Positions 7,507-14,115 of a stretch of 64,000 nt of DNA are shown here, piece by piece. The notes under the pieces are model-generated. The model was not told the origin of the DNA, made no database searches, and was given only the letters and a program-made list of their open reading frames with translations. The DNA lies in the NCBI GenBank assembly GCA_034669965.1, contig JAXMOK010000003.1:1-64000 (forward strand), given 5' to 3'. Within the stretch, counting starts at the first letter, position 1, and each line of letters starts with the position of its first letter. This DNA is from HXMU1420-13 sp034669965. GTDB lineage: Bacteria; Bacteroidota; Rhodothermia; Balneolales; Balneolaceae. The translations under genes and the position numbers were made by a program.

Positions 7507-7608
7507 CAAGCGTTTCCCCGAGGGGATCTTCGACAAGCGGACTCGGTTAGGGTTCGGAACTTTAATAACAAAAACCAGGCTCGCCGCATAAACGCGGGGT
7601 CGTTATTT
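7501..7608 (+). repeat. attC site 13
   Basis: Inverse core ACATAAC (7501-7507) and core GTTATTT (7602-7608), 108 bp, standard form. The right arm has CCGCATAAACGC in place of CCGCTTAAACGC. Confidence 0.9.
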
Positions 7609-7709
7609 GCCTAATCTACTCTTCAGTATCTCTCTAAAACCACATTTCATTCCTCATTTGCAGATTATACGCCATTGACGTACTTTTGTAGAAAACATAC
7701 CGTTATCAA

Positions 7710-8032
7710 TTGGAATTTTTTGAAACATCCATCCGCCGGCTGGCGGACTGATTCAAAAACTTATTAGCGATAAAGAATATCACATGCTTCAATTGCAGTT
7801 GTCAGTCCGTCCAGAGTCTGGTGACATTATTAAAGGAAGCGGTGGAATCCGAAAGATTAGATGGTCTGGATCAGGTCGTGGAAAACGAGGTGGTATCCGA
7901 GTGATTTATTACTATTTCACTGAAGATGAACAAATTTATATGCTTTATGCGTATCCGAAAAGCAATAAGGACGATCTCACTGCAGATCAATTAAAGCAAC
8001 TGAAACAACTAGTTGAGGACCAGCTGTTATGA
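7710..8032 (+). pseudogene. RelE/HigB-2-like toxin gene, frame disrupted near the 5' end
   Basis: From 7784 the frame encodes the conserved body of the HigB-2-like RelE family (SVRPESGDIIKGSGGIRKIR, then WSGSGRGKRGGIRVIYYYF and LYAYPKSNKDDLTADQLKQL). The expected N-terminus EFFETSI is visible upstream in another frame (TTG 7710 to about 7733). Between them lies the perfect palindrome at 7732-7747; a 14-nt excess there would explain the shift. Translation from ATG 7784 gives an 82-residue protein lacking the first strand and helix, so toxicity is probably lost. The stop overlaps the antitoxin start (ATGA at 8029). Confidence 0.75.
7732..7747. repeat. 16-bp palindromic insert in toxin gene
   Basis: TCCGCC-GGCT-GGCGGA has perfect 6-bp arms and a 4-bp loop. 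Similar GC-rich hairpins are dispersed in many Bacteroidota genomes, from memory. It sits exactly where the toxin reading frame breaks. Confidence 0.7.
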
Positions 8033-8316
8033 ATGATGAAATGTTCAATGAATTACTTGAAAGCGTGAAGCAAGCCGGAGACATTCGGAATGGTAAACGT
8101 GAACCATCCAGATATTCAACAATTGAAGAACCGGATGTTGTTGCAATCCGGGAAAAATATGACATGACCCAGCAGGAGTTTTCTTCACTGCTTGGAATCA
8201 GTGTAGGTACCCTTCGAAATTGGGAACAAGGAAGGAGAAAGCCTCAGGGTCCGGCGAAAGTGCTTTTGAAGATTGCAGAAAAGAGACCCAAAGCAATTTT
8301 GGATTCTCTAGCGTAA
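8029..8316 (+). CDS. HigA-2/NadS-like antitoxin, XRE HTH
   Basis: 95 residues. The first 45 residues are an antitoxin arm; residues about 45-80 form an XRE-type helix-turn-helix (DMTQQEFSSLLGISVGTLRN, then WEQGRRKPQGPA). The C-terminal AKVLLKIAEKRPKAILDSLA is typical of the NadS/HigA-2 group that partners HigB-2-like toxins. ATGA overlap with the upstream toxin frame. The antitoxin is intact although the toxin looks damaged, which is the viable direction of decay. Confidence 0.88.
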   Translation: MNDEMFNELLESVKQAGDIRNGKREPSRYSTIEEPDVVAIREKYDMTQQEFSSLLGISVGTLRNWEQGRRKPQGPAKVLLKIAEKRPKAILDSLA

Positions 8317-8326
8317 ACTAATCGTC

Positions 8327-8434
8327 AAATAACAAGCGTTTCCCCAAGGGGATCTTCGACAAGCTGACTCGAACGGAGTTCAGAACTTTAATAAATTAAA
8401 CTCGGCTCGCCGCTTAAACGCAGGGTCGTTAGGT
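8327..8434 (+). repeat. attC site 14
   Basis: Inverse core AAATAAC (8327-8333) and core GTTAGGT (8428-8434), 108 bp, standard form with CCCCAAGGGG. Confidence 0.9.
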
Positions 8435-8444
8435 ATTTTGAAAC

Positions 8445-9053
8445 ATGCTCAGGCTAAGTCTTCTATTTTTATTAGTTCTCTCTTTTTCTTGCACTGATTC
8501 AAAAGAAGAATTCGATACTTCTCCATTCAGTGATAACGAGTTGCTTCCCTATGAACCACTTTGGGATCTAATGGATGCCGTTTATGTTTTTGAAAAGAAA
8601 CACCAAGAATTACCTATAAACCTTTCCTCTTTAAAAAGTTTGTCTCGGCAGGATTATATAGATGCTTGTGTTACTGACGGTGTTTCGGATTCTATAATTG
8701 TTGATAATAGAAAATTGAACTTCTTTTCAGAATCAAAAACAATATTTATTACAACCACAACCGGTTTAGAGGTTCAGTATGCTTTTAAAGATTCTTCACT
8801 TCTATGGTTTGAAGAATGGCAAGAAAGTCTCTATTCTACAGATTTTGATTCATATACTTTTTCGAGATTTACTGTCTTTGTAAAGATTAAAAAAGGCAAC
8901 GGGCTAATGAAGTTTCAACTAGACTCTAACAAAACTGAGATAATTGTTGATGAACTCTCAGGGAGCTTTGGGCTTAGTCCAGCTCAAGAATTTCATTTTA
9001 TTAATGAGCGATTTATCATGGAAAAGCGCGAGTATGTGTGCTTTGAGGAATAA
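8445..9053 (+). CDS. Integron cassette lipoprotein, unknown function
   Basis: 202 residues with a lipoprotein signal (MLRLSLLFLLVLSFSC, lipobox FSC) followed by an acidic mature N-terminus (TDSKEEFD), so export by the Lol-like or surface route is expected. No family was recognised. It is the last cassette gene: the start is 11 bp after the attC 14 core and the gene is followed by the truncated attC 15. Cassette ends pair over 12 bp (GTTAGGTATTTT against AAAATACCTAAC). Confidence 0.75.
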   Translation: MLRLSLLFLLVLSFSCTDSKEEFDTSPFSDNELLPYEPLWDLMDAVYVFEKKHQELPINLSSLKSLSRQDYIDACVTDGVSDSIIVDNRKLNFFSESKTIFITTTTGLEVQYAFKDSSLLWFEEWQESLYSTDFDSYTFSRFTVFVKIKKGNGLMKFQLDSNKTEIIVDELSGSFGLSPAQEFHFINERFIMEKREYVCFEE

Positions 9054-9059
9054 AAAAAT

Positions 9060-9101
9060 ACCTAACAAGCGTTTACCCATAGGATTCTTCGGCAAGCGGA
9101 C
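9060..9101 (+). repeat. Truncated attC site 15 (array end)
   Basis: The left arm is present (ACCTAAC at 9060-9066, then AAGCGTTTACCC, a degenerate mini-hairpin, CAAGCGGACC), but the loop, the CTCGCCGCTTAAACGC arm and the right core are missing. The site cannot fold into a normal attC, so the last cassette should be locked in place. It marks the distal edge of the array. Confidence 0.85.
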
Positions 9102-9151
9102 CACTAAAAAATTCTAATCGTAAAACTTCCAACCCTAAAACTTGATTATGT

Positions 9152-9167
9152 GTACGTAATAACGTAC
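9152..9167. promoter_or_regulatory. Palindromic operator candidate for the Phd/YoeB-type operon
   Basis: GTACGT-AATA-ACGTAC is a perfect inverted repeat 32 bp upstream of the antitoxin start. YefM/Phd antitoxins autoregulate through palindromes with a TGTAC core; here TGTACG is visible in the left half. No other candidate lies in the 98-bp leader. Function inferred. Confidence 0.55.
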
Positions 9168-9199
9168 GTTTAGTGTAGGTTAATTCAAAATTCAGGTCC

Positions 9200-9442
9200 A
9201 TGAAAACACTTACAGCTACGCAAGCACGTAAAGATATTTATCGATTGCTCGATGAAGCTTCTGAAACACATATGCCGATTCAAATTACCGGTAAACGATC
9301 GAATGGTGTGTTAATCAGTGAAGATGATTGGCGGGCTATTCAAGAAACGCTTTATCTAACTTCAATTCCCGGTATGCAGGAATCAATTATTGAAGGACTG
9401 ATTACCCCTTTAGAAGAAACTGAAGAAGAACTTGACTGGTGA
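9200..9442 (+). CDS. Phd/YefM-family antitoxin
   Basis: 80 residues with the YefM/Phd signature TLTATQARKDIYRLLDEASE, then ITGKRSNGVLISEDDWRAIQ and ETLYLTSIPGM. It ends with an acidic tail (EETEEELDW) that would neutralise the toxin. The downstream toxin starts at GTG 9439, overlapping the stop (GTGA). It is just past the truncated attC 15, so the pair is either a former cassette whose attC is lost or an independent locus that stabilises the array. Confidence 0.92.
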   Translation: MKTLTATQARKDIYRLLDEASETHMPIQITGKRSNGVLISEDDWRAIQETLYLTSIPGMQESIIEGLITPLEETEEELDW

Positions 9443-9705
9443 GTAACTACAAACTCGTTTATACCAAACAAGCAAAGAAAGATGCCAAGAAAGCAGTTTC
9501 AGCAGGATTAAAACCTAAGATCGAAGACTTACTAAAAATCATTGAGGAAAATCCTTTTGAAGAATATCCTCCCTATGAAAAATTAGTGGGTAAATTAGAT
9601 GGGGCTTATTCACGAAGAATAAATATCCAACATCGCTTAGTTTATCAAGTCTACGAGAAAAAGAAGGTTGTTAAAGTGATCAGAATGTGGACTCATTACG
9701 ATTAA
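9439..9705 (+). CDS. Txe/YoeB-family mRNA interferase toxin
   Basis: 88 residues matching Txe/YoeB: KLVYTKQAKKDAKKAVSAGL, a linker NPFEEYPPYEKLVGKLDGAY, then SRRINIQHRLVYQVYEKKKV and the diagnostic C-terminus RMWTHYD (catalytic His and terminal Tyr of the YoeB active site). The Arg and His residues of the SRRINxQHRLVY core are kept, so it should be an active ribosome-dependent RNase. GTG start, translationally coupled with the antitoxin. Confidence 0.94.
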   Translation: MSNYKLVYTKQAKKDAKKAVSAGLKPKIEDLLKIIEENPFEEYPPYEKLVGKLDGAYSRRINIQHRLVYQVYEKKKVVKVIRMWTHYD

Positions 9706-9802
9706 TAAAACTACTATTAGCGGGCGATCCCTATTCTTCCGAATGAATGCCACAGGCACTAATTCCCATATTCGTAATTCTCCTATTCCTAATTCGTAAT
9801 TC

Positions 9803-10492
9803 CTACCCTTCTCTCTCCTTCAAATACTTTTCTACAATCTGATCACCGGCCTTGATCGTTTGCTTGATCCATTCATAACGGAGCCGATCTTTGTAGGCCT
9901 CATCCAGTCCCCAGGCAGTATCTGAAGCCCGTAAACGTGTGGTGAGTTCGTACAAACACACCGCTGCACTTACCGAGATATTGAAGCTCTCGCTGAAGCC
10001 GTACATGGGGATTTTAACAAATCCATCCGCCTGTTCTTTTACCTGATCGCTCACTCCCACCAACTCCGTACCAAAAACTAAAGCCACTTTTTCGGTGATG
10101 GGTAGTTCACTGATATTTGAGTCTTTTTCGTGGGGCGTTGTGGCAATTATTTTATAGCCATCGTTACGGAGTTGAGTAAAGCAATCGCTTAAATTGTCGT
10201 ATTCGGGTGTGTTATAGCGATGCAGACTCAGCCACTGATGCGCCCCAATCGAAACCGTGCCTGCTTCATCAAATTCGTTTTTATTTTCGATGATGTGCAC
10301 ATCTTGCACACCAAAACCATCACAACTGCGCAGCACTGCATTGGCATTATGGGCTTTGTGTAAATCTTCGAGCACAACACTAACGTGATTGGTTCGCTTA
10401 GCTAAAATTTCTTCAATGCGTTGCAAACGTTGCTCCGAAATAAAATCAGTTAGGTAATCAGTAAGTTCTTTGGTCAGATTGTGGTTCATCAT
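9803..10492 (-). CDS. trmH: TrmH/SpoU-family RNA 2'-O-ribose methyltransferase
   Basis: About 229 residues from the first of two adjacent ATGs (10492/10489); a longer frame to 10540 runs through a terminator hairpin and is rejected. SPOUT motifs are present: LEDLHKAHNANAVLRSCDGF (motif 1), ALVFGTELVGVSDQ (motif 2) and FVKIPMYGFSESFNISVSAA (motif 3). Length, N-terminal helix and WGLDEAYKDRLRYEWIKQTI tail fit TrmH, which makes Gm18 in tRNA. Substrate choice between tRNA and rRNA is by resemblance only. Confidence 0.87.
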   Translation of the reverse strand: MMNHNLTKELTDYLTDFISEQRLQRIEEILAKRTNHVSVVLEDLHKAHNANAVLRSCDGFGVQDVHIIENKNEFDEAGTVSIGAHQWLSLHRYNTPEYDNLSDCFTQLRNDGYKIIATTPHEKDSNISELPITEKVALVFGTELVGVSDQVKEQADGFVKIPMYGFSESFNISVSAAVCLYELTTRLRASDTAWGLDEAYKDRLRYEWIKQTIKAGDQIVEKYLKEREG

Positions 10493-10531
10493 ACAAAAAT
10501 AAAAAAGGCTGCATCGTAGAACGACACAGCC
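10493..10531 (-). terminator. Rho-independent terminator of the response-regulator gene
   Basis: On the minus strand an 11-bp stem (GGCTGTGTCGT with ACGATGCAGCC, two G-T wobbles) with a 3-nt loop is followed by TTTTTTATTTTTG. It ends the gene at 10554-11225 just before the trmH start. Confidence 0.88.
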
Positions 10532-10553
10532 TGAATTCAAATAAATATCGGAT

Positions 10554-11225
10554 TTATCCGCAGCGAAATGTGAAACCTTTTTTACGAATGGTTTCGATGT
10601 AATCGGATTCGGTATGCTCGCGAATTTTCTTACGCAGGTAGCTGATGTAAACGTTAATGTAATTCGTCTGAGTATCGAAATGGATATCCCACACTTTTTC
10701 AGCCAACTCTTCTTGAGTTATAACTTTGTTTTTATTCTTTATAAAGTACACTAATAAGTTAAACTCGTTGTTCGTCAACTGTACTTTATCAGAATTTATC
10801 ATGAACTCACGTTTCAGTAAATCTACTTTAAGTTCACCACAAACTAATACCTGATCGCCCGAAGCTTCCGTACGGCGTTGAATTGCTTCGAGGCGAGCAA
10901 TAAGTTCTTCGGTATTGAACGGCTTTGTGAGATAATCGTCGGCCCCAACGCGCAAGCATTTCACTTTCACATCCGCTTCTTGTTCACCTGATAAGATGAG
11001 CACCGGCGTAATCACATTCTTATCACGAATGTTTTTACAGAGTTCATATCCATCGCCATCGGGCAAACCTAAATCAAGAATAATCATATCAAAATTACCC
11101 TCAACAGCAGCTTTTTCGCCAGATGCTACAGTGTCCTCGGTAGAAACGGTGTTTCCGTTATGTTCAAGAACCGCTTTAACCAGCGTTCTTACCGACGGAT
11201 CATCTTCAACAACTAAAATATTCAT
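10554..11225 (-). CDS. OmpR/PhoB-family response regulator
   Basis: 223 residues. Receiver domain about 1-115 with the acidic pocket EDD near the start, phospho-acceptor D in MIILDLGLPDGDGYEL, conserved Ser (LILSGEQE) and Lys (DDYLTKPFN). Winged-helix DNA-binding domain about 130-222 with LTNNEFNLLVYFIKNKNKVI and NVYISYLRKKI. No sensor kinase is adjacent, so it is an orphan here. Monocistronic, with its own terminator. Confidence 0.93.
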   Translation of the reverse strand: MNILVVEDDPSVRTLVKAVLEHNGNTVSTEDTVASGEKAAVEGNFDMIILDLGLPDGDGYELCKNIRDKNVITPVLILSGEQEADVKVKCLRVGADDYLTKPFNTEELIARLEAIQRRTEASGDQVLVCGELKVDLLKREFMINSDKVQLTNNEFNLLVYFIKNKNKVITQEELAEKVWDIHFDTQTNYINVYISYLRKKIREHTESDYIETIRKKGFTFRCG

Positions 11226-11372
11226 ACAAGCAAAATAATAGTGAATGTGGGTGGTGCTTGAATCGTAAGGATTTATCTGATCTCAAGCAATACAACGATT
11301 AGAAGAAATTAACAAACATTAGAAAACGATCAAAACATACAATCTTATATATTTTCTCGAATTTCGATATGA

Positions 11373-12242
11373 TTAATAATTCAATTTATTAAGGTATTCG
11401 TATCCTTTTTTCACGTTTTCGATGGGGGTATCAGTGCGTTCATCTTCAACAAAAACATATTGAACACCCGTGGTGCTATTTTCTTTGAGCACCGATTCGA
11501 AATCAATAATTCCCTCACCTACCGTCGTTTGGTTTAGTTCCATGTCTGCGTCTTTAATGTGATACGAACAAAACCTTCCCGGATATTTTTGTACGAATCC
11601 GAGTGGATCAACACCTGCTTTTTTAACCCAAAATAAATCTGCTTGAAAGCTTACTAAATCTGCATCGGTATTTTCAATTAAAATTTCTAGGGGGATTTCG
11701 CCTTCTTCGGTTTCAAAAAACTCGAAATCATGATTGTGATATCCGAATCCTATCCCTGCTTCTTTAAACTGCTCACCAATGCGATTCAAATTTTCGGCAT
11801 GTTGGTAATAACCTGAACGCTGATCCTCAGCCAACCAAGCTATTATTACCCAATCGGTTTCTAAGCGTTTGGCTGATTCGATAATAGTTGGTGCATCTTC
11901 TACAGTAAAATAACTACAGTGACAAGAAGCGATTCGCATACCGGCCGACTTTACCACGCGTTCGTATTGATTTGGAGTAATCAAGCCCGGAAAAATTCCA
12001 GTATTACTTAAACCAAATGCTTCCACATGATCAAAACCTATAGCGCCTATCTCGCTAATTGTTTTTTCAAAATCTATTTCCAGTTGATTGCGAACCGACC
12101 AAAGTTGAACGCCAATTTCTTTTTCTATGGTTTTTTCTGAAGATGTACAAGCCGCCCCAACCAAAGGTAATGCGGTAGCACCAGCAGTTAAATAAGCAGC
12201 CTTCTTTAAAAAATCTCTACGTGTTTCGATGATTTTACCCAT
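11373..12242 (-). CDS. Tat-exported sugar phosphate isomerase/epimerase-like TIM-barrel protein
   Basis: 289 residues. The N-terminus has a twin-arginine signal with lipobox-like end (TRRDFLKKAAYLTAGATALP, then LVGAACTSS), so it is probably a periplasmic lipoprotein. The rest is the xylose-isomerase-like TIM barrel (AP_endonuc_2): GVQLWSVRNQL at strand 1, HNHDFEF with metal-ligand His/Asp, FQADLFWVKKAG and CSYHIKDAD, and a final Glu in FVEDE. Substrate unknown; many such proteins in Bacteroidota act on sugars or inositol. It is divergent from bioB. Confidence 0.86.
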   Translation of the reverse strand: MGKIIETRRDFLKKAAYLTAGATALPLVGAACTSSEKTIEKEIGVQLWSVRNQLEIDFEKTISEIGAIGFDHVEAFGLSNTGIFPGLITPNQYERVVKSAGMRIASCHCSYFTVEDAPTIIESAKRLETDWVIIAWLAEDQRSGYYQHAENLNRIGEQFKEAGIGFGYHNHDFEFFETEEGEIPLEILIENTDADLVSFQADLFWVKKAGVDPLGFVQKYPGRFCSYHIKDADMELNQTTVGEGIIDFESVLKENSTTGVQYVFVEDERTDTPIENVKKGYEYLNKLNY

Positions 12243-12360
12243 TGATTAAAGTTGATGGCGGATATTATAGAAAGCAACAAACGGAATCAACAGAATCGTA
12301 TTGGCATTTGCTTGTAATCACCTTACTTTCACAAAAATTTAAGTATCAACCACAGATTGT

Positions 12361-13356
12361 ATGTCAGCAGAAATTCGTCATAACTGGACAAAAGAAGAGA
12401 TTAGCGAAATTTACAACACTCCCCTTATGGAGTTGATTTATCGTGCGGCAACCGTTCATCGCGAATATCACGAAACCGGCGAAGTACAGGTATGTACGTT
12501 ATTGTCGATTAAAACCGGGGGTTGCTCGGAAGATTGCTCCTACTGCCCGCAATCTGCACGTTACAACACGGGTGTTGACAGCCAGAAGTTGATGCCTAAA
12601 GAAATGATTTTAGCTTCTGCAGAACGAGCGAAAGCAGCAGGTTCCACTCGTTTTTGTATGGGAGCTGCGTGGAGAAGCGCTCGACAAAACAAAGATTTCG
12701 ATCAAGTGTTGGATGTGGTTTCTGAAGTTGCTGATCTTGGATTGGAAGTGTGTGCAACTTTAGGCATGCTTACCGACGAGCAAGCCGCAAAGCTGAAAGA
12801 AGCAGGTTTGTATGCGTACAATCACAATTTAGATTCGAGCGAGGATTTCTACAAGAAAATCATCACTACTCGCACCTACGATGATCGTTTAGACACCATC
12901 AAAAAAGTACAAGACAATAACATTTCGGTATGTTCGGGTGGAATTATTGGGATGGGCGAAACCCACGAAGATCGAATCGGATTACTGTACACCCTTTCCA
13001 ATTTAGAAACTCACCCTGAATCGGTTCCGGTTAATGCGTTGATCGCCGTTGAGGGAACTCCGATGGAAAATCAGCCCAAAGTGCCCAGTTGGGATATGGC
13101 GCGCATGATTGCCACCGCTCGTATCTTAATGCCAGAATCAATGGTTCGATTGTCTGCCGGACGTGTTCGCATGACATTCGAAGAGCAAGCACTTTGTTTT
13201 ATGTCCGGAGCGAATTCTATTTTCACAGGCGAAAAACTCCTTACCACCGACAACAACGAGCTAGACGAAGACATGCACATGTTTGAGTTGTTTGGGTTAA
13301 AACCACGTCCTGCTTATAAAAACCCAAAGCCTGAGCATGTTCCTGAAGTTGTTTAG
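12361..13356 (+). CDS. bioB: Biotin synthase
   Basis: 331 residues. Radical-SAM enzyme converting dethiobiotin to biotin. The SAM-cluster motif CSEDCSYCPQSARYNTGV matches BioB exactly, and later motifs GICSGGIIGMGE-like (CSGGIIGMGE), PVNALIAVEGTPME and RLSAGRVRM are present, with the conserved Arg of the latter as ligand of the sulfur-donor cluster. No other bio genes are adjacent. The 3' end is partly duplicated 120 bp downstream. Confidence 0.97.
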   Translation: MSAEIRHNWTKEEISEIYNTPLMELIYRAATVHREYHETGEVQVCTLLSIKTGGCSEDCSYCPQSARYNTGVDSQKLMPKEMILASAERAKAAGSTRFCMGAAWRSARQNKDFDQVLDVVSEVADLGLEVCATLGMLTDEQAAKLKEAGLYAYNHNLDSSEDFYKKIITTRTYDDRLDTIKKVQDNNISVCSGGIIGMGETHEDRIGLLYTLSNLETHPESVPVNALIAVEGTPMENQPKVPSWDMARMIATARILMPESMVRLSAGRVRMTFEEQALCFMSGANSIFTGEKLLTTDNNELDEDMHMFELFGLKPRPAYKNPKPEHVPEVV

Positions 13357-13429
13357 TGTTAAGTGTTAAGTGTTAAGTTTTGAATGTTGAGTTTTGAATG
13401 TTGAGTGTTGTAATTCGATACTAAATCAC
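13357..13429. repeat. Short tandem repeat tract after bioB
   Basis: Degenerate units such as GTTAAGT and TTTTGAATGTTGA are repeated several times. Similar short tracts occur in many intergenic regions of this window (for example AATTAGG and GAATGAG units). Confidence 0.6.
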
Positions 13430-13477
13430 TTCACCGCCCAGGTTTCTTTTCCACTTAACAACGCATCCAAATCCGCC
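13430..13477 (-). pseudogene. Duplicated 3' fragment of korB
   Basis: 48 bp match the last codons of korB at 14120-14167 with about six mismatches. On the minus strand it still reads ADLDALLSGKETWAVK and stop, against DALLRGKETWTVK in the real gene. The differences are few and keep the reading sensible, which suggests a diverged copy rather than random decay. Confidence 0.8.
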
Positions 13478-13507
13478 AAGCTTGAGCATGTTGCTGAAGT
13501 TGTTTAG
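13478..13507 (+). pseudogene. Duplicated 3' fragment of bioB
   Basis: 30 bp match the bioB end (13327-13356) with two mismatches and read EHVAEVV and stop. It lies directly after the korB fragment, so the order is bioB end, korB end, bioB end, toxin-antitoxin, korB: a tandem duplication of the junction. Confidence 0.82.
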
Positions 13508-13518
13508 TTTATGACATT

Positions 13519-13749
13519 ATGGAAACTGATTTAAATACACTTAAAAATTCTGCACTTCAACTCAATGAGGAGGAACGCGCTGAGTTAGCAAAATCACTCC
13601 TCGAAAGCTTAGACGATTCAAGTATTTTATATCAGGATGAATGGCTGAATTTAATTAGAGAACGAAAGCAGAAATATTTAGCTGGGGAATCTTCTTCAAA
13701 ATCCTGGGATGTTATAAAAAAAGAGGCTGCAAACCGTTTGAAAAGCTAA
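13519..13749 (+). CDS. Addiction-module antitoxin (TIGR02574-like)
   Basis: 76 residues with the signature of the putative addiction module component family: an N-terminal helix (LNTLKNSALQLNEEERAELA, then KSLLESLDD) and a second helix with EWLNLIRERKQKYLAGE. These small acidic proteins pair with ParE-like toxins. One base separates it from the toxin gene. Confidence 0.85.
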   Translation: METDLNTLKNSALQLNEEERAELAKSLLESLDDSSILYQDEWLNLIRERKQKYLAGESSSKSWDVIKKEAANRLKS

Positions 13750-13750
13750 T

Positions 13751-14047
13751 ATGGATTGGCTTATTGAATTTGAGAGTGAAGCTGAGATCGACTTTTGGAA
13801 AGCATTTGAATTCTATGCAAACATAGATTCTGATATAGGGGAAAGATTTATTCAAGATTTTGATCGCGCAGTGAACCAAATCTGCCAATTTCCAGAATCA
13901 TCTCCGGTTATTGACGGTGTTTGTAGAAGAAAACTACTAGATAAATTCCCTCACTACATCGTTTTTGATTTAATTGAACCTAATCTAGTACTCTGTTTAG
14001 CAGTTGGCCATACTAGAAGAAAACCATTTTACTGGAAAGAGAATTAA
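13751..14047 (+). CDS. ParE/RelE-superfamily toxin
   Basis: 98 residues of the ParE fold: EFESEAEIDFWKAFEFYANI at the N-terminus, a middle helix with FIQDFDRAVNQICQFPESSP, then CRRKLLDKFPHYIVFDLIEP and a final strand with VGHTRRKPFYW. The HxxRxPxYW ending is typical of ParE-like toxins paired with TIGR02574 antitoxins. The pair sits inside the duplicated bioB/korB junction. Confidence 0.88.
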   Translation: MDWLIEFESEAEIDFWKAFEFYANIDSDIGERFIQDFDRAVNQICQFPESSPVIDGVCRRKLLDKFPHYIVFDLIEPNLVLCLAVGHTRRKPFYWKEN

Positions 14048-14115
14048 ATCAGCGATATTCCAAAAATTAATCAAGTGATTGAGGAATCTATTCCTAATTC
14101 CTAATTCCTAATTCT

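Larger units (their letters stand above)
1..9101 (+). mobile_element. Chromosomal integron cassette array (integrase not in window)
   Basis: Fifteen copies of one imperfect palindromic element separate short + strand genes or non-coding DNA. Each copy starts with an RYYYAAC-type box (GCATAAC, ACCTAAC and similar) and ends with its complement (GTTATGC, GTTAGGT and similar), which is the inverse-core/core structure of attC sites. Twelve of the fourteen complete sites are exactly 108 bp from core to core. Homogeneous attC sites and one-way cassettes are the hallmark of sedentary chromosomal integrons. Bases 1-39 are the tail of another cassette, so the array continues to the left. With genes 5' of their attC, attI and a divergent intI should also lie to the left; that is inference. 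The array ends at a truncated attC at 9060-9101. Confidence 0.93.

Noticed and set aside
1..9101. Regularly spaced repeats as a CRISPR array
   Set aside because: Repeats are about 108 bp with 300-800 bp between them holding genes, and they have attC core boxes; no cas genes.
10493..10540. Longer N-terminus of trmH
   Set aside because: It would run through the terminator hairpin of the response-regulator gene.
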